Of a DNA stretch of 52,222 nucleotides, positions 29,784 to 35,672 are shown in pieces. The translations under genes were made by a program, and so were the position numbers. The stretch spans positions 1 to 52,222 of the IMG/VR virus record IMGVR_UViG_3300034407_000958; one strand, 5' to 3'. A model generated the notes under the pieces. That model did no database searches. It worked only from the letters and a program-made list of their open reading frames with translations, and was not told where the DNA came from. How positions within the stretch are numbered: the first letter of the stretch is position 1; each line of letters begins with the position of its first letter. Origin of the DNA: a virus.

Positions 29784-29965
29784 TATGATTGCCCTCCCTT
29801 TTTTATAACACGAATAAACTGCGGCAGGGACAGTTCGCCCATCTCGCGCTGCTCTTGAAGTGATTGGCTGAAATAGGTGGAAGCAAGCAGCGCATCGATA
29901 TCTGATGGCGTCTTGCGGTTATGTGTGGCGGCTTCCATTGCCACCAGTTGGTTTATTGTGATCAT
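29783..29965 (-). CDS. Small helical early protein, first gene of the minus unit
   Basis: A 60-residue protein with MITINQLVAMEAATHNRKTP, SDIDALLASTYFSQSLQEQR and a basic end (FIRVIKKGGQS). It resembles short early marine phage proteins; function unknown. I chose the ATG at 29965 because GGAGA lies 9 bases upstream within the leader motif. A promoter at 30017-30045 precedes it, so it is the first gene of the minus-strand early transcript. Confidence 0.7.
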   Translation of the reverse strand: MITINQLVAMEAATHNRKTPSDIDALLASTYFSQSLQEQREMGELSLPQFIRVIKKGGQS

Positions 29966-29967
29966 GT

Positions 29968-29990
29968 GATTGGTCTCCATTGGTTGGTTT
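29968..29990 (-). promoter_or_regulatory. Early leader motif, copy at 29.97 kb
   Basis: On the coding strand AACCAACCAATGGAGACCAATCAC leads directly to the ATG at 29965, read here in parts. It is the best match to the copy at 27.4 kb and lies downstream of the promoter at 30017-30045, thus inside the mRNA leader. Confidence 0.6.
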
Positions 29991-30016
29991 CGAAAAACGG
30001 CCAAAGCCGCACTAGG

Positions 30017-30045
30017 TGTATATAGACGACACTTATCAAAATCAA
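30017..30045 (-). promoter_or_regulatory. Sigma70-type promoter of the minus early unit
   Basis: On the minus strand TTGATT (30045-30040) and TATACA (30022-30017) are spaced by 17 bases. It lies in the 295-base divergent gap 29966-30260. On the plus strand of the same gap an AT-rich stretch (30150-30175) probably contains the promoter for the 30261 gene, but I could not pick one reliable pair. Confidence 0.5.
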
Positions 30046-30260
30046 CTGCTAATATCAAACGTAATACCTGAGTAAAACCGTCAGAGATATTTTAATTAGC
30101 TGCAATTTTTTATTTGAGCAACCTGCCGCCCAACGCCCAAAAAAGAACTTGAATTATATATATGATACTTATATGAAGTGATGTATGGCGTGTTCGCGCG
30201 GGGAAATTTTCTTTTATATCCCACTTAATTAAACAATTATTAAAGAGAAACGGATATACA

Positions 30261-30464
30261 ATGACAACTACACTTAATATAAATACTAAGCAGGCACTAG
30301 AGATAAGCGAAGCTCTTTATGATGCTGTAACTTCAACGGATAAGATGAAAAAAGACTATGTCGTTGTATATATGCAAAAATCAAATGCGGCAGTGGCAAT
30401 GCCCCATGAGACTGATGTATCGTTTGATAAGTGGGACATACTATATAAGGTATCTGCCACCTGA
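30261..30464 (+). CDS. Unknown 67-residue protein before the integrase unit
   Basis: A small protein with TLNINTKQALEISEALYDAV and later YVVVYMQKSNAAVAMPHETD, ending DKWDILYKVSAT. It looks like a compact alpha/beta fold. No family is recognised. It is a single-gene unit: it is followed by a strong terminator at 30492-30515 and lies divergently from the minus-strand early genes. A position at a divergent switch region next to an integrase would suit a regulator, but no helix-turn-helix is visible. Confidence 0.65.
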   Translation: MTTTLNINTKQALEISEALYDAVTSTDKMKKDYVVVYMQKSNAAVAMPHETDVSFDKWDILYKVSAT

Positions 30465-30491
30465 ATATACACCAGTTTGCGTAGGGAAATC

Positions 30492-30515
30492 AGACTGCTT
30501 CGGCAGTCTTTTTTT
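30492..30515 (+). terminator. Rho-independent terminator
   Basis: A perfect 7-bp stem AGACTGC/GCAGTCT with the stable TTCG tetraloop runs into a seven-T run. It lies 27 bases after the stop of the 67-residue gene and insulates the integrase unit. Confidence 0.95.
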
Positions 30516-30569
30516 GTGCCTTTTAACTTTTACTTGACCGCCTGTTAACTTATTTGTTAGATGGCCCTG

Positions 30570-30595
30570 TTAACCAACCAACGAGGACCAATAAC
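30570..30595 (+). promoter_or_regulatory. Early leader motif, plus-strand copy
   Basis: TTAACCAACCAACGAGGACCAATAAC precedes the ATG at 30596, read here in parts. It combines the AACCAACCAA element, a GAGGA ribosome site and ACCAAT, as in the minus-strand copies. A promoter-like TTGACC (30534-30539) with a weak -10 near 30557-30562 lies just upstream. Confidence 0.6.
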
Positions 30596-30853
30596 ATGAA
30601 CTTTGAATTAGGAAATTGCGTTGAACCTACACGCAGCATATCAGAAGTATCTAGCCCATCGGACGTTAAGGTGTGCTTCACTTTGGAAGAGATTAAAGCT
30701 CTGGCGCAGGACTACCACGCACAGAACTTTGAACACGGTGATGACGTTGTCTGCCAGACCACACGCCACCTAGAGTTTCGGAAGCGGGACGTAAACATAA
30801 TGTTGAAGATGCTCTACGCAATTGAACAGTATGAGGGTCAGTCTAATGGCTAA
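30596..30853 (+). CDS. Unknown 85-residue protein overlapping the integrase
   Basis: A protein with an acidic start (MNFELGNCVEPTRSISEVSS), then FTLEEIKALAQDYHAQNFEH and a basic helix (EFRKRDVNIMLKMLYAIEQY). The frame overlaps the start of the integrase by 8 bases, and a GAGGA site lies before its ATG. Genes placed like this before integrases are often excisionases or regulators, but I see no winged-helix or helix-turn-helix signature, so no function is claimed. Confidence 0.65.
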   Translation: MNFELGNCVEPTRSISEVSSPSDVKVCFTLEEIKALAQDYHAQNFEHGDDVVCQTTRHLEFRKRDVNIMLKMLYAIEQYEGQSNG

Positions 30854-31973
30854 AGCTCCCTATGTCCGCCCTCGTATGAAAGGTAACACCCGCGTCTATG
30901 ACATCAGGCCCACCGACGAACTGCTCAGAGCGTTCCCCGATCTAAAGCGAGACACACTTACGGACAGCGCCGAGGCTAACGCCCGTGGGTATGAACTGAA
31001 ACGTAAGTTTGAAGCTTGGAAGGCAGGTAATGTCGAGGATGTATTTGTAGATAAACGGTCAGTCGAAGCTCTGACTGAATACTATAAAAATTCCATGAAG
31101 TTTCAGACTATACCTAGTCCTTCTACCAAGAGGTCATACGATGACCACATCCGACACGTTCTACCCGAACACGTTACTGGTAAACCTTTTGGTAAACTTC
31201 ATGTGTCCGACGTTGACTACGAATATGCTAACGCCCTGTGGCTACACATAGCTAATAAGATTAGTACACACAAAGCTAACCACACCTTCAAGGTTCTAAA
31301 GATCATTTGGAACGAAGCTCTCCGCGCAGGGAAGGTCAAGGCTAACCCGTTTGCATTGGTCAAGCTTCCGCAACTTCCTGTTCGTCGGGTCTTATGGGAA
31401 TTAGATCAAATCGACGGGATGATTGAGTACTGTGACGAACAAGGCTTCTATAGCATGGGTACTATGATCCGTATGTGCTTTGAGTTTTGCCAGCGGCCTG
31501 TTGATGTACGCACTATGAAGTGGGCCAACATAGATGGGCTTACTGGAGTGTCTAATTTTACCCAGCAAAAGACAGGCAAGCAGATGCGTATTAAGGTCAC
31601 CAATGCTGTACAAGATCGTCTGCACCTTCACGCCAAGCGTAATTCAGACGATTACATCTTTGCCAATGAAAATACTGGCAAGCCGTTCACGCAGGATAGA
31701 TGCAACAAGATCTTCCGAAAGATGGCTGATGGCTACGGTCTACCTGAAGTCGCCTTAGAGGGACAATTCAACAAAGATGGCAGTCAAAAGTATTCGACGA
31801 TCTGGATGTCTGACCTACGGCGCACTGGAGCAACCCATGCAAGCCAATCAGGATGTACTGACAGACAGTTGATGTCCCTTACAGGCCACAAGAACCCTTC
31901 GATGCTAGTAGTCTACGCAATCGAGGGCGAGACTGAAAGTACCGCAGCTAATACTAAAAGAGGATTACTATAA
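30846..31973 (+). CDS. int: Tyrosine integrase
   Basis: A 375-residue site-specific recombinase. The N-terminal part (RPRMKGNTRVYDIRPTDELL) is an arm-binding-type region, residues 75-175 form a SAM-like core-binding domain (YDDHIRHVLPEHVTGKPFGK, HTFKVLKIIWNEALRAGKVK), and the catalytic domain has Arg in CQRPVDVRTMKW, Lys in QQKTGKQMRI, Arg in SDLRRTGATH, and GHKNPSMLVVYA with the nucleophilic Tyr. The usual His before the second Arg (HxLR) is Ser here. An attP-like tRNA fragment lies 850 bases downstream. I chose the ATG at 30846, with GAGGG upstream. It implies a temperate option. Confidence 0.9.
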   Translation: MAKAPYVRPRMKGNTRVYDIRPTDELLRAFPDLKRDTLTDSAEANARGYELKRKFEAWKAGNVEDVFVDKRSVEALTEYYKNSMKFQTIPSPSTKRSYDDHIRHVLPEHVTGKPFGKLHVSDVDYEYANALWLHIANKISTHKANHTFKVLKIIWNEALRAGKVKANPFALVKLPQLPVRRVLWELDQIDGMIEYCDEQGFYSMGTMIRMCFEFCQRPVDVRTMKWANIDGLTGVSNFTQQKTGKQMRIKVTNAVQDRLHLHAKRNSDDYIFANENTGKPFTQDRCNKIFRKMADGYGLPEVALEGQFNKDGSQKYSTIWMSDLRRTGATHASQSGCTDRQLMSLTGHKNPSMLVVYAIEGETESTAANTKRGLL

Positions 31974-32723
31974 ATGGGTATAGAACAAATAACTGTAGAG
32001 TATGTGCGACACACTGGCGACGATCTATCAGTGGTAGATGCGGCGAGGGTAAGTTACGACAAGAAAAGTGTAGCTTTGGGCTACACAGGTTCATCAGATA
32101 GTAATATGATACCCGTCATCCACGACAGTGATAAAAAACTTATTAAGTACTTAGCTGACCACCAACACTTTAGCCCCTTCAACCACGCATTTGTAACCTT
32201 CAGATGCACGGCCCCTGTTTTCTGTATCGCCCAACTTCAGAAACATGAGTATATGCCATGGAATCAGGTCAGCCGCAGATATATTGACACCGACCCTGAG
32301 TTCTACACTCCAGACGAATGGCGTGGTAAACCTAAAAACTCTAAGCAAGGGTCCAGCGGTGCGGCAGAGTCCCAGTACTTTCCTAACATTTACGCTAAAG
32401 AGATACATGAGAAGTGCTTGGGTGATTACAGGAAAATGATTGCCCAAGGCGTTGCCGCAGAGCAAGCCCGTATGCTGCTTCCTCAGTCGATGTTAAGCTC
32501 TTGGGTATGGTCAGGTAGCCTGAAGGCCGTGAGCAAGATGTGTAAGCTTCGTTGCGCCCACGACACTCAATATGAGAGCCGGGTAGTGGCCAATAAAATC
32601 AGTGAATATATGGAAGAATTGTTTCCAGTATCGTGGGCCGCGCTAATGGGGAAAGAGTATCCTACCATCCGATCAATGACTGCCGAAGAACGCCAACGAG
32701 CTAAAGAGCGTGAGAATCAGTAA
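31974..32723 (+). CDS. thyX: Flavin-dependent thymidylate synthase
   Basis: A 249-residue enzyme that makes dTMP from dUMP using FAD, NADPH and methylene-tetrahydrofolate. It shows the N-terminal VVDAARVSYDKKS, HQHFSPFNHAFVTFR for flavin and nucleotide binding, and a changed signature KHE-x7-S followed by RRYID where most ThyX have RHR-x7-S. Near the end come AEQARMLLPQSMLSSWVWSG and LRCAHDTQYESR with active-site Arg. The start directly follows the integrase stop (TAAATG), so int and thyX form one transcript. The change from RHR to KHE is worth noting but does not by itself mean inactivity. Confidence 0.93.
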   Translation: MGIEQITVEYVRHTGDDLSVVDAARVSYDKKSVALGYTGSSDSNMIPVIHDSDKKLIKYLADHQHFSPFNHAFVTFRCTAPVFCIAQLQKHEYMPWNQVSRRYIDTDPEFYTPDEWRGKPKNSKQGSSGAAESQYFPNIYAKEIHEKCLGDYRKMIAQGVAAEQARMLLPQSMLSSWVWSGSLKAVSKMCKLRCAHDTQYESRVVANKISEYMEELFPVSWAALMGKEYPTIRSMTAEERQRAKERENQ

Positions 32724-32733
32724 GTTACCTTTG

Positions 32734-32787
32734 AAAAAATGGTAGAAATGGCAGACTGCCACGATGCATTCTGCCATGCCATTTTTT
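32734..32787 (+). terminator. Terminator after int-thyX
   Basis: A long stem pairs AAATGG and ATGGCAGA-type left arms with TTCTGCCAT and CCATTTTTT right arms, with a 5-base bulge on the left and one base on the right. The right arm ends in a six-T run on the plus strand; the A-run at the left means it could also work on the minus strand. Confidence 0.85.
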
Positions 32788-32824
32788 CTAAATTATTGAG
32801 GTAAGTTGCTGTTATCTAAACAAT

Positions 32825-32861
32825 TGGCTCCGGCGGTAGGGATCGAACCTACGACCAATTG
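32825..32861 (-). other. attP core, 3' end of a tRNA-Asn-like gene
   Basis: Read on the minus strand, this is the 3' part of a tRNA: TTGGTC variable region, T-stem/loop GTAGGTTCGATCCCTAC, acceptor strand CGCCGGA, discriminator G and CCA. TTGGTCGTAGGTTCGA plus G73 is characteristic of tRNA-Asn. No 5' half is present, so it is not a working tRNA but the identity segment that restores the host tRNA gene after integration. CAATTGG and CCAATTG flank it as an inverted repeat, and two WAACGAT repeats (32884-32901) nearby could be arm sites. A host tRNA-Asn with this 3' end would be attB. Confidence 0.75.
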
Positions 32862-32956
32862 AGTGGTAGGAAGTATTGTATTTAAACGATAAATTAACGA
32901 TTATTATAAATACCTACTAACTTTAAGTGGCGTGGTAAAACAATTACAAATGCATT

Positions 32957-32992
32957 TAATTAGGTGTTGACAGGTTAAGTAATCTGTATAAG
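32957..32992 (+). promoter_or_regulatory. Promoter-like sequence before the primase gene
   Basis: AATTAGGTG is followed by TTGACA (32967-32972) and TATAAG (32987-32992), but the spacing is only 14 bases; TAAGCT at 16 bases is the alternative -10. The gap 32862-33037 otherwise holds AT-rich sequence and no gene. Confidence 0.35.
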
Positions 32993-33037
32993 CTGACGCT
33001 GTCCCTTTGGAGGGGCAGTATAACCAACGGCTAGTAA

Positions 33038-33805
33038 ATGACCTATCAAGAACAACTACAGATAATAAAAGATATACCTATCCAAGAAGGTGTTACAAAA
33101 GTAATAACCTGCCCATTCTGCTATGAACCAAAGAAGTTAGCTCTATCAAAGATTGATGGTAAGTTAATGTGGAACTGTTACAGAGCCAGTTGCTCTGCCA
33201 AAGGAATTTACACAGGTAAACGTAACCTTCAGGCAGTCAAAAACTATCTAGCAAATGAAGTTAGCATAAAGACTGCTTTTAGAAAGCCTGTACCTTCGAT
33301 GACTACATCAGTCAGAAACCATCAACCAGCCATCGACTACCTAGAAAAGAACAACAGCCTAGAAGCATACGAAAGCGGTTTGGTAGATGTCCGATATGCT
33401 CCCGCCGAAGACAGGGTGTTATTCTGTAGCGCAGAAGGTGCAGTAGGTAGATCACTCAAAGCATACGGACCCAAGTGGATTACATACGGATCACTTCCCG
33501 AAGGAATACACATTGGTACAGGTGACACCGCCGTCTTAGTTGAGGATGCCCCTAGCGCCTGTAGTGTGAGTCGCATCGATGGCTTAGTTGGTGTGGCATT
33601 GCTTGGTACTAATGTTACCCCAGCAATTAAAAATTCTCTGCATTTGTATTCCACAAAATATTTAGTGCTTGACAAGGATGCATCTAAAAAGGCATTACGA
33701 ATTAGTAAGGCGCTCGGAACTAAGATATTTGTAAGACTCACAAGTGATGATCTAAAGTGCCTATCAGTTAAGAAAATAACTAAGGTACTTAATTGTGATT
33801 ATTAG
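33038..33805 (+). CDS. DNA primase with zinc ribbon and TOPRIM domain
   Basis: A 255-residue protein. The N-terminal zinc-binding part has CPFC (residues 25-28) and WNCYRASC (about 46-53), as in T7-type primases. The TOPRIM domain follows, with VLVEDAPSACSVSRI (acidic Glu-Asp) and YLVLDKDASKKAL (the DxD-like pair). It lacks the helicase part that T7 gp4 carries; a separate helicase is encoded at 34319-35536. It synthesises primers for the lagging strand. There is no close ribosome site before the ATG (GGAGGGG lies about 27 bases upstream), so expression may be low or the leader structured. Confidence 0.85.
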   Translation: MTYQEQLQIIKDIPIQEGVTKVITCPFCYEPKKLALSKIDGKLMWNCYRASCSAKGIYTGKRNLQAVKNYLANEVSIKTAFRKPVPSMTTSVRNHQPAIDYLEKNNSLEAYESGLVDVRYAPAEDRVLFCSAEGAVGRSLKAYGPKWITYGSLPEGIHIGTGDTAVLVEDAPSACSVSRIDGLVGVALLGTNVTPAIKNSLHLYSTKYLVLDKDASKKALRISKALGTKIFVRLTSDDLKCLSVKKITKVLNCDY

Positions 33806-33998
33806 ACCCAATACTGCGTCAGGTGTTATATATACCTGCTCTCAATATGGGGAGAAGCCATCAAGCTGGCAAAATCCTCATCAGGCTCCCCCCTAAATAA
33901 ACTGAAATAAAAATATGGGGGGCGCAGTCAATCCGCTGCGTTAAAAAACATTCGTCTATGATTACCAGTACAGACGTTAAAGCAAAAGGAATGGTAAA
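33806..33998 (+). other. Structured gap between primase and small gene
   Basis: No gene is visible. Three hairpins are possible: CAGGT-N9-ACCTG (33820-33838), GGGGAG with CTCCCC (33849-33854 and 33886-33891) enclosing a smaller GCC/GGC stem, and CGCAG-N8-CTGCG (33923-33940) followed by TTAAAAAA. None has a proper U-run. They may be mRNA processing or stability elements. Confidence 0.35.
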
Positions 33999-34205
33999 AT
34001 GAAAGCTAGAGGTATAGCGATTTTAGACATGGAAATCGAAGGTGGTTTCCGAGAAGCAGGCATCGAGGAGGATGCACTGGAAAAACTAATCAAAGATTAC
34101 TGTGAAAATAACAAGCGCATAGTCCATTACCAAGTGGAATTGCGTGAGCGGCGGGGACCTCCCGGCTCGGTTAATTTATCTAAAATGAAGTTTAGATCAA
34201 ACTAA
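33999..34205 (+). CDS. Small conserved phage protein
   Basis: A 68-residue protein with RGIAILDMEIEGGFREAGIE, then KRIVHYQVELRERRG and a Lys/Arg-rich end (KMKFRSN). I associate the pattern ...AILDMEI...VHYQV...RERRG...MKFR with short proteins found beside replication genes in many marine and T7-like phages; function unknown. AAAGGA lies 8 bases before the ATG. The terminator at 34237-34266 follows, so it can be expressed as a short transcript. Confidence 0.75.
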   Translation: MKARGIAILDMEIEGGFREAGIEEDALEKLIKDYCENNKRIVHYQVELRERRGPPGSVNLSKMKFRSN

Positions 34206-34236
34206 CGAACAAAATCAACTACTTATAAATTAAATT

Positions 34237-34266
34237 AGCCTCACCTTCTCGGTGGGGCTTTTTTTT
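34237..34266 (+). terminator. Rho-independent terminator
   Basis: AGCCTCACC and GGTGGGGCT pair over 9 positions with one T-G wobble and a TTCTC loop, and an eight-T run follows. It separates the small conserved gene from the helicase gene. Confidence 0.9.
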
Positions 34267-34318
34267 GGTTTAAACATTCTATAAGGTGGCGTTATCGAGC
34301 AATTTTAAAGGCCAACTA

Positions 34319-35536
34319 ATGATAGACCAATCACTCATAAAAAGCTGCCTTGATGTTGATTTTTATAATCAAAACAAAGCAAAGCTGAGACCAAGTATAT
34401 TCGACGATGCAGTAAAGGATGTATATGAAACAATCGTAACTATGCACGATAAATTCAACAAGGACATTAGCTCCTTGGAGTTGTTTGCATTTTGGAAAGC
34501 GCAGAACCCAACATCTACTGGTTCGTGGACGGCTGAGATAGAAGACCAGATCAACTGCATAAGTAACGCGGAGACAATAGACGCAGAAATAGCCACAGAC
34601 GTTATAGAAAACCTATGGCGTCAGCACATTGGTACAGACGTAGCCAACCTTGGAATAATGATGTCCGAGGGTGACACTGGTGCGATGGATAAGCTGGTCA
34701 CTTTAGTAGACCGGGTATCAAACGGCTATATGCCAGATGATTTTGGCGAGGATGTGACCGACGATATTTATGAGTTGCTGTCAGTCGTAAGTAATGACAA
34801 CCGATTCAAATTTAACATAGAGACCTTAAGCCGCCACGTCTACGGTATTGGTCGAGGTGAGTTTGGTGTCATTGCTGCGTATTCAAATGTAGGTAAGACT
34901 GCCTTAGCCATCTCTTTGTGTGCATCACCGGGAGGTTTCTGTCAGCAAAACGCTAAGGTTTGCTATGTGGCAAACGAAGAAGTAGCCAAACGCACTAAGT
35001 TGAGAGCTATACAAGCGTACACTGGAATGACCAAGGACGAAATAGAGTTCGATCCTCACGCAGCGCAAGCCCGGTATTCAGGAATCAAGGACCGCTTAGT
35101 GTTTGCTGACGCCCAAGGTTGGGACATCCAGATGCTGGACGCATACTTAAACAAACAACAGTGCGGCGTATGCATCTTAGACATGGCCGATAAGATTGCT
35201 CTCACACAGCAATTTAATAGTGGTCACGAAAGACTGCGAGAACTGTACTATCGTCTGCGCGAGTTAGCCAAAAAACACAACTGTGCATTGATTGGTCTTA
35301 GTCAGGCCAGTGCAGAGGCAGAGGGTAAGACACGGCTTACTCCCACGATGCTTGAGGGATCGAAGGTAGGTAAGATTGCAGAGACCGACATCTTGATAGG
35401 TGCTGGTAAAATGAACGATGCAGATAACCCAGACGATCCCACACGGTATCTTACTGTGATGAAGAATAAGATCAGTGGATGGCACGGCACGGTAATTTGT
35501 AATCTCAATGCGCAGACCTCTCGCTATGAAGTGTGA
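34319..35536 (+). CDS. Replicative DNA helicase, DnaB/RecA-fold
   Basis: A 405-residue helicase. The N-terminal domain (MIDQSLIKSCLDVDFYNQNK) is the docking type found in phage DnaB-like helicases. The motor shows Walker A AAYSNVGKTALA, YVANEEVAKRTKLRAIQAYT, Walker B VCILDMADK, the sensor LIGLSQASAE, and a C-terminal EGSKVGKIAETDILIG with arginine finger-like residues. It unwinds DNA for the phage polymerase together with the separate primase. I chose the ATG at 34319 with AAAGG 8 bases upstream; the GTG at 34286 is in frame but has no ribosome site. Confidence 0.88.
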   Translation: MIDQSLIKSCLDVDFYNQNKAKLRPSIFDDAVKDVYETIVTMHDKFNKDISSLELFAFWKAQNPTSTGSWTAEIEDQINCISNAETIDAEIATDVIENLWRQHIGTDVANLGIMMSEGDTGAMDKLVTLVDRVSNGYMPDDFGEDVTDDIYELLSVVSNDNRFKFNIETLSRHVYGIGRGEFGVIAAYSNVGKTALAISLCASPGGFCQQNAKVCYVANEEVAKRTKLRAIQAYTGMTKDEIEFDPHAAQARYSGIKDRLVFADAQGWDIQMLDAYLNKQQCGVCILDMADKIALTQQFNSGHERLRELYYRLRELAKKHNCALIGLSQASAEAEGKTRLTPTMLEGSKVGKIAETDILIGAGKMNDADNPDDPTRYLTVMKNKISGWHGTVICNLNAQTSRYEV

Positions 35537-35672
35537 GATCTTACCCCCGCAACTTGCGCTGCTTCTATCCGAAGTAGGCGTAATTAATCCCACCCCTAAA
35601 CAGAAGCCAGTAGATCGTGACTACTCATTCAAGATGCCTGCGCTCGATGCCAATGGGGAGCCGCCGTTTTGA
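35526..35672 (+). CDS. 48-residue protein between helicase and polymerase
   Basis: A short frame overlapping the helicase end by 11 bases and the polymerase start by 4 bases, as real coupled genes do. The product starts MKCEILPPQLALLLSEVGVI and continues NPTPKQKPVDRDYSFKMPAL, ending GEPPF. No family is recognised. A small helper of the replisome is possible by position. No clear ribosome site is present, so it would depend on helicase translation. Confidence 0.6.
   Translation: MKCEILPPQLALLLSEVGVINPTPKQKPVDRDYSFKMPALDANGEPPF

Noticed and set aside
27396-30595. GGTTGGTTGG units as telomere-like or G-quadruplex repeats
   Set aside because: Copies are scattered, short and always in gene leaders (one stray copy at 42.8 kb); runs of only two G are weak for quadruplexes.
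32825-32861. A working tRNA gene
   Set aside because: Only the 3' part of the tRNA is present; there is no D-arm, anticodon loop or 5' acceptor strand upstream on the minus strand.
33847-33900. 17-codon plus-strand ORF between primase and the small conserved gene
   Set aside because: Too short, no ribosome site, and it coincides with the GGGGAG/CTCCCC hairpin.
34286-34318. GTG start for the helicase
   Set aside because: In frame but without ribosome site, lying just past the terminator T-run; the ATG at 34319 has AAAGG and begins with the usual helicase N-terminus.
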